Below are positions 32,306 to 41,033 of a stretch of 45,962 bases of DNA, in pieces (position 1 is the first letter of the stretch; every line of letters begins with the position of its first letter). Below the pieces are notes generated by a model. It was not told where the DNA came from and made no database searches. It worked only from the letters and a program-made list of their open reading frames with translations. The translations under genes and the position numbers were made by a program. The stretch is from Burkholderiales bacterium. Its GTDB lineage: Bacteria; Pseudomonadota; Gammaproteobacteria; Burkholderiales; SG8-39. The stretch spans positions 1 to 45,962 of the forward strand of contig JACZJU010000058.1 of the NCBI GenBank assembly GCA_014860395.1. Direction: 5' to 3'.

Positions 32306-33475
32306 CTACTTGCGTTTGTCGATAGGCACGAATTTCAGATCCTCCGGCCCGGTGTAATTGGCCGTGGGGCGGATGATCTTGCCGTCGATGCGCTGTTCGA
32401 TCACATGCGCCGCCCAGCCGCTGGTGCGCGAAATCACGAAGATCGGCGTGAACATGGAGGTGGGCACGCCCATCATGTGATAGCTCACTGCGGAGAACCA
32501 GTCGAGATTCGGGAACATCTTCTTCTCGCGCCACATCACGCTCTCCAGCCGCGCGGCGATGTCGAACATCTTCATGTCGTTGCGCGCCTTGGAGAGTTTC
32601 CTCGCGATTTCCTTGATCACCTGGTTGCGCGGGTCGCCGATGGTGTAGACCGGATGGCCGAAACCGATGACCACCTCCTTGTTTGCTACGCGCTGAACGA
32701 TGTCTTTTTCGGCGGCGTCCGCGCTCTCGTAGCGCTTCTGCACTTCGAACGCGACTTCATTGGCGCCGCCGTGCTTGGGCCCGCGCAAGGCGCCGATGCC
32801 GCCGCAGATGGCGCTGTACATGTCCGAACCGGTGCCGGCGATTACGCGGCAGGCGAAAGTGGAAGCGTTGTATTCGTGCTCGGCATAGAGGATCAGCGAG
32901 GTATGCATGCACTTGACCCACAGCTCGGAAGGTTCCTTGCCGTGCAGCAGATGCAGGAAGTGCCCGCCGATGGAGTCGTCGTCGGTTTCGACGTCGATGC
33001 GGCGCCCGTTGTAGGCGTAGTGGTACCAGTAGAGCAGCATCGAGCCGAGCGAGGCCATCAGGCGGTCGGCGATGTCGCGCGCGCCGGGATGGTTATGGTC
33101 GTCCTTTTCCGGCAGCGCCGTCCCGAGCACCGAGACGCCGGTGCGCATCACGTCCATGGGGTGGGCCGAGGCCGGCACCCACTCGAGCGCGGCCTTGACG
33201 TTGGCCGGCAGTCCGCGCAGGGCCTTGAGCTTGAACTTGTAGCCGTCGAGCTCGGCCTGGGTGGGGAGCTTGCCGTGAACCAGCAGATAGGCGATTTCCT
33301 CGAATTCGCACGCATCGGCGACATCGAGTATGTCGTAGCCGCGGTAGTGCAGGTCGTTGCCCGTGCGCCCGACGGTGCACAGCGCGGTGTTGCCGGCAGT
33401 GATGCCGGAGAGCGCAACCGATTTCTTCGCCTTGGGCGCGGCCGGCGCGGCGGCTGCCGTTTTGCCTTCGTTCAT
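32306..33475 (-). CDS. prpC: 2-methylcitrate synthase PrpC
   Basis: 389 residues, identical in length to E. coli PrpC. It condenses propionyl-CoA with oxaloacetate. A Lys/Ala-rich leader precedes [32 protein letters not shown], which is typical of PrpC rather than GltA. The catalytic His residues are in [11 protein letters not shown] and [13 protein letters not shown] and the Asp in [10 protein letters not shown]. The VYTIGDPR variant (instead of VYKNYDPR) also separates methylcitrate from citrate synthases. ATG 33475 overlaps the prpB stop by 4 bp (ATGA). Confidence 0.95.
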   Translation of the reverse strand: MNEGKTAAAAPAAPKAKKSVALSGITAGNTALCTVGRTGNDLHYRGYDILDVADACEFEEIAYLLVHGKLPTQAELDGYKFKLKALRGLPANVKAALEWVPASAHPMDVMRTGVSVLGTALPEKDDHNHPGARDIADRLMASLGSMLLYWYHYAYNGRRIDVETDDDSIGGHFLHLLHGKEPSELWVKCMHTSLILYAEHEYNASTFACRVIAGTGSDMYSAICGGIGALRGPKHGGANEVAFEVQKRYESADAAEKDIVQRVANKEVVIGFGHPVYTIGDPRNQVIKEIARKLSKARNDMKMFDIAARLESVMWREKKMFPNLDWFSAVSYHMMGVPTSMFTPIFVISRTSGWAAHVIEQRIDGKIIRPTANYTGPEDLKFVPIDKRK

Positions 33476-34362
33476 GATCTCTCCTTTGCGAAAAGTTGGT
33501 CCAGCTTGGTTTCGTACGCGTGATAATCGAGATAATCGTACAGTTCGTTGCGGGTCTGCATCGTTTCTACGACGTTCTTTTGCGTGCCGTCGCGGCGCAC
33601 CGCCTGGTAGACGGCGAGTGCCGCCTTGTTCATCGCGCGGAATGCCGACAGCGGATAGAGCGCAATGGCAACGTCGGCCGAGCGCAGTTCTTCGACCGTG
33701 AACAGAGGCGTGGCGCCGAACTCGGTGATATTGGCGAGTATCGGCACTTTGACCGCCGCGGCGAACTTGCGGTACATCGCGAGTTCGGTCATCGCTTCGG
33801 GAAAGATGCCGTCTGCACCAGCCTCGACGCAGGCCACGGCGCGCTCGATGGCGCGCTCCAGCCCTTCAACGGCAAGTGCGTCGGTGCGCGCCATGATGAA
33901 GAAATCGGGGTCTGTCCTGGCGTCGACTGCAGCCTTGATGCGGTCGACCATTTCCTCTTTGGATACCAGTTCCTTGCCGGGCCGATGGCCGCAGCGCTTG
34001 GAGCCGACCTGGTCCTCGATGTGCATGGCGCCGGCGCCGTACTTGACCAGCGACTTCACCGTGCGCGCCACATTGAAGGCGCTGGCACCGAAGCCGGTGT
34101 CGACGTCGACCAGCAGCGGCAGCGAGCACACGTCGGTGATGCGGCGCACATCAGTGAGCACGTCGTCCAGGTTGCTGATGCCGAGGTCGGGCAGGCCGAG
34201 CGAGCCCGCCGCCACGCCGCCGCCGGAGAGGTAAATCGCCTTGTAGCCGCTGCGTTCGGCCAGGCGCGCGTGGTAGGCGTTGATGGCGCCGATCACCTGC
34301 AGGGGCCGCTCCTCCTTTAATGCGGCGCGAAATTTCGCGCCTGCCGACATCTGTTGTGTCAT
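33472..34362 (-). CDS. prpB: Methylisocitrate lyase PrpB
   Basis: 296 residues, the same as E. coli PrpB. It cleaves 2-methylisocitrate into pyruvate and succinate. The isocitrate-lyase superfamily signature [11 protein letters not shown] (active-site Cys) is present, along with [23 protein letters not shown] and the Mg-binding acidic residues. ATG 34362 has GAAAGG 5 bases upstream; GTG 34368 overlaps that site and is less likely. First gene of prpB-prpC-prpD-orf71-acnA. No prpR regulator or sigma54 motif could be seen in the 224 bp upstream. Confidence 0.95.
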   Translation of the reverse strand: MTQQMSAGAKFRAALKEERPLQVIGAINAYHARLAERSGYKAIYLSGGGVAAGSLGLPDLGISNLDDVLTDVRRITDVCSLPLLVDVDTGFGASAFNVARTVKSLVKYGAGAMHIEDQVGSKRCGHRPGKELVSKEEMVDRIKAAVDARTDPDFFIMARTDALAVEGLERAIERAVACVEAGADGIFPEAMTELAMYRKFAAAVKVPILANITEFGATPLFTVEELRSADVAIALYPLSAFRAMNKAALAVYQAVRRDGTQKNVVETMQTRNELYDYLDYHAYETKLDQLFAKERS

Positions 34363-34586
34363 AGCCACCTTTCAAAGCTGTATTAAAAGGAACACCTTCA
34401 CTCACGCCCGCCTGCGCCTGCGTTCCGGATTGAAGGCCGCACCGGCGACGTTGAAGCGACCTGCAACATGCCCAGGCGCAGAAGTCTACGGCCATCGCCC
34501 GCCCGCCACTTTAACGCAGGTCAAATGCCGGCGTCTTACCCGGCATGGTCATTGTCGCCGGGGCGACAGACTTCCGCGGCCGCCGG

Positions 34587-35579
34587 CTATCCGAAAAAGG
34601 CCTTGTCGGCTTCGGCAGGAATGGCGACGCCTGTGACCTTGGCTTTCTGCAGCACTTCCCAGTAGTAGCGGTAAGTGGCGCGGTCGTGCAGTTCACCGGC
34701 ATACTGTATCGGGCCCCAGTCCGTCTTTTGCGCGGCGAGCAGTATGGCGGCGCCGTTCTGCACCTCGGAATGGTCGGGCTTCATCGCCTCGACAATAGGC
34801 TGGATCTGTGCCGGGTAGATGGACCACATGCGCAGAAAGCCGAATTCGTTGCGGGCGCGCCGGGCATCGTCGTAAATGACGGCGATGTCCTTCAGTTCCA
34901 GGGTCACGTTATGCGCGGGGACGAGGGCGTTGGCGAGGGCCGCGGCGACGATTTCCGTCTTGGCGCGCACGATCAGCTTGTGCTCGAACTGGCCGGGACT
35001 GCGCATGACGGCAGCGCCGAGCGCGCCGTGGTGATCGGAAACGAAATCCATCAGCCCGAACGCGATCGACTGCATCCAGGGCAGGGCGGCGATGTCCCAA
35101 ACCTCGCGCAGCGCGCCATGGGTTTCGACCAGCACATGGATCGGAATCTGGCGCCGCACGTGGTGGCGCGCGGCCAGGCTCTGGACGTAGGCTATCGCCT
35201 CGGCCACCTGTTTCGCATTGGTCGCCTTGGGCAGGGTAATGTGGGCGAGCCGGTCGCCGGCGCCGCTCACCAGGATGTCCAGATCCTGTTTCCAGTGCGC
35301 ATGGCCGGGGTCGTGTATGCGCACGCCGGCCATGTTTCTCGTATTGGCGGGACTGTTGAGCACGCGCACGACCATCTCGGCGTGCTCTTTCTCGCGTCCG
35401 GCCTGCGCCCCGTCTTCGCAGTCGCAGGTAAGACCGAAGACCGGTCCGATACTGTCCTGCAGCGCCAGCGCGCGCAGCATCAACTTCTCGCTGCCGGCGT
35501 AGTGCTCGCAGGTGGGAATGACGGGAAAGGGCTTTTCGCCCTTGAATAGGGCTGCGCCCGGATGCGTGGTCGTACTCAT
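34587..35579 (-). CDS. HpcH/HpaI aldolase / CitE-like lyase, 330 aa
   Basis: A member of the CitE/malyl-CoA lyase branch of the HpcH/HpaI superfamily. Evidence: PVFGLTCDCEDGAQAG (CitE-type metal-binding acid), IPIHVLVETHGALREV (the conserved Glu that binds Mg), and LMDFVSDHHGALGAA. Members cleave citryl-CoA, malyl-CoA, 3-hydroxy-3-methylglutaryl-CoA or similar. Here it lies between mdh and prpB on the same strand, 98 bp from mdh, so a substrate tied to C4 or methylcitrate metabolism is plausible but unproven. ATG 35579 (MSTTTHPGAALF) is preferred to the earlier ATG 35642. A short hairpin (34553-34568) follows the stop without a T run. Confidence 0.82.
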   Translation of the reverse strand: MSTTTHPGAALFKGEKPFPVIPTCEHYAGSEKLMLRALALQDSIGPVFGLTCDCEDGAQAGREKEHAEMVVRVLNSPANTRNMAGVRIHDPGHAHWKQDLDILVSGAGDRLAHITLPKATNAKQVAEAIAYVQSLAARHHVRRQIPIHVLVETHGALREVWDIAALPWMQSIAFGLMDFVSDHHGALGAAVMRSPGQFEHKLIVRAKTEIVAAALANALVPAHNVTLELKDIAVIYDDARRARNEFGFLRMWSIYPAQIQPIVEAMKPDHSEVQNGAAILLAAQKTDWGPIQYAGELHDRATYRYYWEVLQKAKVTGVAIPAEADKAFFG

Positions 35580-35677
35580 GCGCGGCGCCCTTCGGGTTGC
35601 GCCGGGAGGCGCAACAGGCTGATCCGGAAACTGGTCATGCAATTTCCGGATCAGCGTTCAGCTGTCGAGATGGCGTG

Positions 35678-36670
35678 TCAGCCGAACAGATGTTTCACGC
35701 CGTCGCGCTCTTCATGCAGTTCCTTGAGCGTGGCGTCCATGCGCGCGCGGGCAAAATCGCTGATGTCGATGCCTTTGACGAGCTGAAATTCGCCGTTCTT
35801 GCAGGTCACCGGCTGGCCGTAGATCACGCCTTCGGCAATGCCGTAGCTGCCGTCGGAGGGGATCCCCATGGAAATCCAGTCTCCGTCGGGGGTTCCCAGC
35901 GCCCAGTCGCGCATATGATCGATGGCCGCGCTCGCTGCGCTTGCCGCCGAGGACAGGCCGCGTGCCGCAATGATCGCCGCGCCGCGCTTTTGCACGATCG
36001 GGATCAAAGTGGTTTCCAGCCAGGCCTGATCGTTGATCAGGGGCCAGGCTTTCTTGCCGTCGGCCTCCATCTGGAACACATCGGGGTACTGCGTGGCGGA
36101 ATGGTTGCCCCATACGAGCGCCTTGCGCAGACTGGTGACCGGCTTGCTGATTTTCGCGCTGATCTGCGACAGCAAGCGGTTGTGGTCCAGACGCATCATG
36201 CCGGTGAACTGCCTGGGCGACAGGCTGGGCGCGTTTTTCATCGCGATCAGCGCATTGGTGTTGGCCGGATTGCCGACGACCAGCACCTTCACCTTGCGGC
36301 TCGCGACCTTGTCCAGCGCCTTGCCCTGCGGCACGAAAATCGCGCCGTTGGCTTCCAGCAGGTCCTTGCGCTCCATTCCGGCGGTGCGCGGGCGCGCGCC
36401 TACAAGGATCGCATAATCGGCGTCCTTGAATGCCACCATGGGATCGGAAGCGGCTGTCATGCCGGCAAGCAGCGGAAATGCGCAGTCGTTGAGTTCCATC
36501 ATCACGCCGGCCAGCGCCTTTTGTGCCTTCTCATCCGGAATCTCCAGCATCTGCAGAATGACCGGCTGGTCCTTGCCCAGCATGTCGCCGGCGGCGATGC
36601 GAAACAGGATGCTGTAGCCAATCTGGCCGGCGGCGCCGGTGACTGCGACTCGTACGGGTGACTTCGACAT
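35678..36670 (-). CDS. mdh: Malate dehydrogenase
   Basis: 330 residues; oxidises malate to oxaloacetate with NAD. The Rossmann motif [14 protein letters not shown] is near the N-terminus, followed by [16 protein letters not shown] (mobile loop with substrate Arg), [19 protein letters not shown] (active-site Asp, Arg) and [13 protein letters not shown] (catalytic His). This is the LDH-like Mdh common in betaproteobacteria rather than the shorter E. coli form. It is divergent from sdhE with 238 bp between the starts, where an FNR/Anr box is found. Confidence 0.95.
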   Translation of the reverse strand: MSKSPVRVAVTGAAGQIGYSILFRIAAGDMLGKDQPVILQMLEIPDEKAQKALAGVMMELNDCAFPLLAGMTAASDPMVAFKDADYAILVGARPRTAGMERKDLLEANGAIFVPQGKALDKVASRKVKVLVVGNPANTNALIAMKNAPSLSPRQFTGMMRLDHNRLLSQISAKISKPVTSLRKALVWGNHSATQYPDVFQMEADGKKAWPLINDQAWLETTLIPIVQKRGAAIIAARGLSSAASAASAAIDHMRDWALGTPDGDWISMGIPSDGSYGIAEGVIYGQPVTCKNGEFQLVKGIDISDFARARMDATLKELHEERDGVKHLFG

Positions 36671-36862
36671 GTGAAAACTCCCAAAAAATTGGTTAAGGGA
36701 AAACGGCCGTCGGTAAGCGGAAAGTGATCAGGTATAACATTCAAATTTCAGCACATGAGCGCGCCTGGTGCGCCCAGTCCAGACAGGCCCAGACGCGCCG
36801 ATCCGCCCTTCCCGCGGCCAGGCGCTGCAGACGCCATGATGCCGCCACAATCACCGCCGACA

Positions 36863-36876
36863 TTGATACAAATCAA
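36863..36876. promoter_or_regulatory. Perfect FNR/Anr box TTGATACAAATCAA
   Basis: Matches TTGAT-N4-ATCAA exactly, and the symmetry extends outward to CATTGAT...ATCAATG (18 bp). Its centre (36869.5) is 40 bp before ATG 36909 of sdhE and 199 bp from the mdh start. A site at -41.5 would place a start site at about 36911, which fits activation only if translation begins at ATG 36936; otherwise repression through the overlapping -35-like TTGATA is more likely. It suggests oxygen control of this TCA segment. Confidence 0.82.
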
Positions 36877-36908
36877 TGTTGCTGCCGTATCTTCGGGGAA
36901 AATTTGCC

Positions 36909-37193
36909 ATGGCTGAGGCTGGGCGCGATACGCAAATGGATGCGCAACGGTTGAACCGTCTGCGCTGGCAATGCCGCCGCGGTTTGCTTGAGTTGGATGT
37001 GGTGCTGGAAACCTTTCTGGAGAGGTACGGCAGCCAATTGCAGGGTGAAGGTTTGGCCTCCTTCGAGATCCTTTTGGACTATGCCGACAACGATTTGCTG
37101 GATGTTATTTGCGCGCGCGCCGAGTGCCGCGATGCGCGGCTCGCCAAGGTTGTGCAGTGGATACGCGACTGCCGGGACCGTACGGATTCTTGA
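36909..37193 (+). CDS. sdhE: Succinate dehydrogenase flavinylation factor SdhE
   Basis: 94 residues from ATG 36909, with GGGGAA about 9 bases upstream; ATG 36936 gives 85 residues, closer to the usual size, and is possible. The SdhE signature RRGLLELDVVLETF contains the RGxxE motif needed to attach FAD to SdhA. The helical rest (LLDYADNDLLDVICARAE) also fits. SdhE normally follows sdhB, but here no sdhCDAB genes lie upstream; mdh is 238 bp away on the other strand. It would be the first gene of the TCA run to the right. Confidence 0.92.
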   Translation: MAEAGRDTQMDAQRLNRLRWQCRRGLLELDVVLETFLERYGSQLQGEGLASFEILLDYADNDLLDVICARAECRDARLAKVVQWIRDCRDRTDS

Positions 37194-37219
37194 GGTTCAA
37201 TCAATATTCACGGATTTGC

Positions 37220-37270
37220 ATGGAGGCATTCAACTTAAACTCAGCAAGCAATAGGAGGTCAGTTAAATGA
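37220..37270 (+). CDS. Possible 16-codon leader ORF overlapping the citrate synthase start
   Basis: ATG 37220 to TGA 37268-37270 (MEAFNLNSASNRRSVK) contains the AGGAGG ribosome site of the next gene and overlaps its ATG by 3 bases. There is no strong ribosome site of its own. It might couple or attenuate translation, or be chance. Confidence 0.2.
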   Translation: MEAFNLNSASNRRSVK

Positions 37271-38664
37271 CACAGTATCTAGACAAGTTATCTGAGAAGT
37301 CTCAATCGCAAGGTTCTGGAAAATCGGAGATCAGCCCTATGACTCAGCTAAAATCCAAGTTGTCGGAAAAAATTCAAGCGCACCGTCCTCGTACCGCCAA
37401 ACTCCTCAAGGAATTCGCGGACGTTGTCATCGACAAAGTTGACATCGGACAGTGTATGGGCGGAGCCCGTGACATCCGCTGTCTGGTCACCGATATCTCC
37501 TACCTCGATCCGCAGGAAGGGATCCGCTTCCGCGGCAAGACCATTCCAGAAACCTTTGCGGCCCTTCCGAAGGCTGCGGGCTCCACTTATCCGACGGTCG
37601 AGTCATTCTGGTACTTCCTCCTGACAGGGGAGGTTCCCACTCAGGCGCAGGTGGACGAGGTGGTTGGGGAATGGAAGACGCGCCAGGAAGTTCCAAAGTA
37701 CGTGTTCGACGTGATCCGCGCCCTGCCGCGGGACAGCCATCCGATGGTCATGCTTTCCACCGGGATCCTGGCTTTGCAGAAGGACTCCAAATTTGCCGCG
37801 TTCTACAACTCGGGCAAATTCAACAAACTGAGCGCCTGGGAAGCGGTGTACGAGGACGCGAGCGATCTCGTCGCGCGCATCCCGGTGATCGCCGCCTTTA
37901 TTTACAACCTGAAATACAGGGACGACAAGCAGGCCGCCATCGATCCCAAGCTGGACATGGGCGCCAATTTCGCCCACATGATCGGCCAGAGCGAGCAGTA
38001 TAGGGATGTGGCTCGGATGTACTTCATCCTGCACTCCGACCACGAGTCCGGCAACGTTTCGGCGCACACCACCCACCTGGTGCATTCAGCATTGTCCGAC
38101 CCCTACTATGCTTACTCTGCCGGCCTGAACGGTCTGGCGGGTCCGCTGCACGGCCTCGCCAACCAGGAAGTGCTCAGCTGGACGATGAAGTTCCAGGAGA
38201 AATACTGCAAAGGCGTCGAGCCCACCAAGGAACTGATCACCAAAGCACTCTGGGACACCCTCAATTCCGGTCAGGTCATTCCGGGCTACGGCCATGCAGT
38301 GCTGCGCAAGACCGATCCGCGCTATATGTCGCAGCGCGAATTCTGCCTCAAGACCCCGGGCCTCAAGGACGATCCGCTGTTCAAACTGGTTTCGATGATC
38401 TTCGAAGTTGCACCGGGCGTCTTGAGCGAGCACGGCAAGACCAAGAATCCGTGGCCGAACGTCGACGCGCAATCCGGCGTGATCCAGTGGTACTATGGTC
38501 TCAAGAACTGGGACTTCTATACCGTACTGTTCGGCGTGGGACGCGCGCTCGGCTGCATGGCTAACATCACCTGGGACCGTGCATTGGGCTATGCCCTTGA
38601 GCGTCCCAAGTCCGTTACCACCGACATGCTGGAGAAGTGGGCGGCCGAGGGCGGCAGGAAGTAG
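37267..38664 (+). CDS. Mitochondrial-type (type I) citrate synthase, 465 aa
   Basis: Condenses acetyl-CoA and oxaloacetate. It belongs to the eukaryote-like branch seen in only some bacteria such as Geobacteraceae: NGLAGPLHGLANQEVL (His295), VIPGYGHAVLRKTDPRY (His343), PWPNVDAQSGV (Asp400) and YTVLFGVGRALG plus ALERPKSVTTD align much better with mitochondrial enzyme than with GltA. All three catalytic residues are present. AGGAGG (37253-37258) supports ATG 37267. The first 24 residues look like a diverged tandem copy of residues 25 onward (MTQ...KLSEK twice), and the 5' end is AT-richer than the rest. It lies 73 bp after sdhE, with the GHKL protein and gltA following. Confidence 0.93.
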   Translation: MTQYLDKLSEKSQSQGSGKSEISPMTQLKSKLSEKIQAHRPRTAKLLKEFADVVIDKVDIGQCMGGARDIRCLVTDISYLDPQEGIRFRGKTIPETFAALPKAAGSTYPTVESFWYFLLTGEVPTQAQVDEVVGEWKTRQEVPKYVFDVIRALPRDSHPMVMLSTGILALQKDSKFAAFYNSGKFNKLSAWEAVYEDASDLVARIPVIAAFIYNLKYRDDKQAAIDPKLDMGANFAHMIGQSEQYRDVARMYFILHSDHESGNVSAHTTHLVHSALSDPYYAYSAGLNGLAGPLHGLANQEVLSWTMKFQEKYCKGVEPTKELITKALWDTLNSGQVIPGYGHAVLRKTDPRYMSQREFCLKTPGLKDDPLFKLVSMIFEVAPGVLSEHGKTKNPWPNVDAQSGVIQWYYGLKNWDFYTVLFGVGRALGCMANITWDRALGYALERPKSVTTDMLEKWAAEGGRK

Positions 38665-38705
38665 GCGAAACCCGGCTTGCCAGGTTTGCAAGGGCAGGGT
38701 TTGGG

Positions 38706-38729
38706 GGCTTCTCCTTGAGGAGAAGCCCT
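38706..38729. terminator. Strong hairpin after the mitochondrial-type citrate synthase
   Basis: A perfect 10-bp stem (38706-38715 with 38720-38729) and TTGA loop, 42 bp after the stop codon. No T run follows, so it may only attenuate or protect the transcript rather than fully end it. Confidence 0.55.
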
Positions 38730-38865
38730 CCCGGTTGCGGAGCTCTGCGCCGCCGCCGCGAGTGACTTTCCGAGGGAACGCGAGCGGCGTGGTAGATGAA
38801 CAGACGCACCCCGCCTTGCCCGCATGATCGGTTGGTTCTTCGACTTGGATAAGAGGGGCTGAGCG

Positions 38866-40521
38866 GTGACAACGGGTCCAGCAGAAGATTCCTCCCTGGC
38901 CATGCCCGACTACAAGGAGGGAATCAAGAAGGAAGTCGCTGAGATAAAATTTCTCATCCACGACCTCCGCGTCGAGGGTTTCTTCAACGAAATCCTTCAT
39001 TACCACGTCACCCTGAATACCGACCTCGAAATTTACAATATCGAGCAGGCGCGGGTTCTGCACGGAGCGGATGTCGAGGAACTGAAGTCCAAGCTCCGCG
39101 CCCTCCGCCGGGCGTTCCAGGATTACTCGAATGCGGTGAAGAGTTTCTCGCCCGAGCGCACGATACTGCTTCTTGGGCGGCGCTATGTCGATATCATCCA
39201 CGAAGCCTGTCACCTCATTCTCAGTCCGCTGTGGGGGCGCTCGGATCAGGTGCTGTCATTCCTGCCCGAAGAGGCGCGCTCCGTGCGCTCGCGGCGGCAT
39301 TACCGCAACTGCATCAGCTGGCTCTACGGCGTGCACCTGCGCATTGCGGCGTTTCGCGCGGAGTCGGACGACCCGAGCTTGCAGGACGAGTTCGATATCG
39401 CCGATGAAATCCGCGATTTCACGCAGGACGTCGTCCGTGGCTATGTGGTCGAGAAGTCCGAGGCACGCGTGGAACTGCAGCTCGAAGGGATGGAGTCGGC
39501 GGTCGTTGTCGGCAGACGCCCGCGTTTTCGCCGCATGTACTTCAACCTGGTCATGAATGCTGTCGACGCGATGAAAGGGCGCATGGCGGGCGCGGTCCAC
39601 GTGAGCACCGTCGTCGAAGGCGACCGTGTTGCGCTGAACGTGCGCGACGACGGTATGGGCATGCCTCAGGAGAAAATCGAGCAGCTCCTTGCCGATCGGC
39701 ACACCCTGGACGGGGATCTGCATTCGCTCGGTTTCGTATTCGTGCGTCAGACGGTCGCGGAGTTTGGCGGCGAGTTGTCGATAAATAGCGTGATCGACAC
39801 GGGCACGACCATCACGCTGCGCCTGCCTTACCTGAAGGGCAAGGTCCTGCTGCCGGACCCGACATACCAGAGCAAGTTTCGCCTGCCGGAGAAATATCGG
39901 ACCGTGCCGATGGAGCCTACGGTGCGCGCGTCACAGGCGAGCGCGACGACGATCCCCGCAGCTGCAGCGGCTCCGGCCGCGGTGCCGCAGGAGGCGGCTG
40001 TGGCCGGCGGGACCAAGCTTGAAGAACGTGCCTTCGGCAGACTTTTGTTTGAAGCCTACCAGAAGTCAATAGCCCAGTTTCCCGGTTGCATCTTCGCCAT
40101 GGCAGTCACAGAGGACAACAGGGTGGAGATGTTTACGCATAAGCCCTACGCGCGCGACTTTAATATCTCGCACGAGGATCTTTCGCCCATGTACTATCTG
40201 GCCACTTATCGCGGTCGCATAGAAGAGGATGAACTCAAGGCGCCTGTCGTGATCCTCAAGCCGCCACAGAGCGCCAGTGAGTACTTCGACTTCAAGGAAG
40301 TGCCCGAGGCCGACCGCGGAGTCGAGCGCTTCACGCGCATGGTCCGGGACGAGGGAATTCGAATTGCGCGCAAGCTTATCGCGACGGGTCTGGACCCACA
40401 GACTCAGGTCCACCTGGGAAGCGCGCCGCAGTTCTTCGCCACGTCCCCGGAGTTCCATGGGACCGAGTCGTTCCCGCTCGACCTGCTGGCGCGAGAGAAA
40501 CTGTCCACGGAAGAAGGTTAG
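38866..40521 (+). CDS. Soluble GHKL (histidine-kinase-like) ATPase protein of unknown role, 551 aa
   Basis: No membrane segment. A helical N-terminal half contains KFLIHDLRVEGFF, in which His32 sits in an HDLR context reminiscent of a kinase H-box. The ATPase domain follows: N box YFNLVMNAVDAM (Asn231), G1 box RDDGMGM (Asp261-Asp262), and a degenerate G2 (LHSLGFVFVRQTV) ending in TTITLRLPY. An Ala/Pro-rich linker (about 360-383) leads to a C-terminal domain of 165 residues that I do not recognise. GAGGGG is 7 bases before GTG 38866; ATG 38902 is an alternative. It sits 201 bp after the citrate synthase and before gltA, suggesting a regulatory link with TCA flux; partner and phosphotransfer are unknown. 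Confidence 0.8.
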   Translation: MTTGPAEDSSLAMPDYKEGIKKEVAEIKFLIHDLRVEGFFNEILHYHVTLNTDLEIYNIEQARVLHGADVEELKSKLRALRRAFQDYSNAVKSFSPERTILLLGRRYVDIIHEACHLILSPLWGRSDQVLSFLPEEARSVRSRRHYRNCISWLYGVHLRIAAFRAESDDPSLQDEFDIADEIRDFTQDVVRGYVVEKSEARVELQLEGMESAVVVGRRPRFRRMYFNLVMNAVDAMKGRMAGAVHVSTVVEGDRVALNVRDDGMGMPQEKIEQLLADRHTLDGDLHSLGFVFVRQTVAEFGGELSINSVIDTGTTITLRLPYLKGKVLLPDPTYQSKFRLPEKYRTVPMEPTVRASQASATTIPAAAAAPAAVPQEAAVAGGTKLEERAFGRLLFEAYQKSIAQFPGCIFAMAVTEDNRVEMFTHKPYARDFNISHEDLSPMYYLATYRGRIEEDELKAPVVILKPPQSASEYFDFKEVPEADRGVERFTRMVRDEGIRIARKLIATGLDPQTQVHLGSAPQFFATSPEFHGTESFPLDLLAREKLSTEEG

Positions 40522-40622
40522 CCGACAGTTGCAATTCACTTCCTGGGCCGGAGGATAGCGCGCAAAGACAAGACGGCCGCAGACGGAAGCGAATTTCGGC
40601 AGCCTCTGAGTCGTGGAATATA

Positions 40623-40648
40623 CGCCCGAAGGAAGTCCCCTCGGGGGA
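40623..40648 (+). repeat. 26-bp direct repeat, copy 1
   Basis: Matches 40905-40930 at 25 of 26 positions. The unit contains a small TCCCC/GGGGA hairpin. Confidence 0.85.
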
Positions 40649-40850
40649 AAAAGGGCGTGCCTCGTTTTTCAGCACCCTGCTCGTAGCATCAAATTGATTG
40701 GTGCCGGAGCGCTTTGTCGCGAGACGCAGCGAGCAAGCGGGCGTCTCCAGCCTCGTTCAGAGGTCAACTGGGTTATACTTGCGACAGCTTATTGGACCTG
40801 ATTCGCGCCTGCGCCAAGCGCACCGATGCGCGACTCGCCGAAGTCTAAGA

Positions 40851-40879
40851 GGCCATTTCAGAATTTCCGAAATGACCCC
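40851..40879. repeat. Structured element similar to 32227-32255
   Basis: 29 nt matching the prpC-prpD stem-loop at 23 positions. The stem (GGCCATTTC with GAAATGACC) keeps its pairing through a G-C to A-T change, with one C-A mismatch. Confidence 0.55.
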
Positions 40880-40904
40880 GGACTTAGGGGGGTATGCGGG
40901 GATG

Positions 40905-40930
40905 CGCCCGAAGGAAGTCCCCTTGGGGGA
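40905..40930 (+). repeat. 26-bp direct repeat, copy 2
   Basis: Matches 40623-40648 at 25 of 26 positions and is followed by a further run of C residues. The two copies are 282 bp apart. Confidence 0.85.
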
Positions 40931-41033
40931 TGTCCCCCCATTTTGAAATAAGCTCTCAGGCGATGGATAAGTAACTGTCGAGAAGGTATGAGTTCCGTTT
41001 GCGGTTATTCCACCGATGCACAAAGGAGAGACA

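Larger units (their letters stand above)
40522..41033. other. 512-bp intergenic region with repeats before gltA
   Basis: No gene is supported. It contains a 26-bp direct repeat (40623 and 40905), a structured element (40851-40879) related to the prpC-prpD stem-loop, and TATACT (40774-40779), a possible -10 for a gltA promoter with a long leader. Confidence 0.6.

Noticed and set aside
34400..34560. Possible sigma54 promoter before prpB, expected if PrpR-controlled
   Set aside because: The nearest GG/GC pair (in TGGGCATGTTGC) has 7 instead of 10 bases between the elements.
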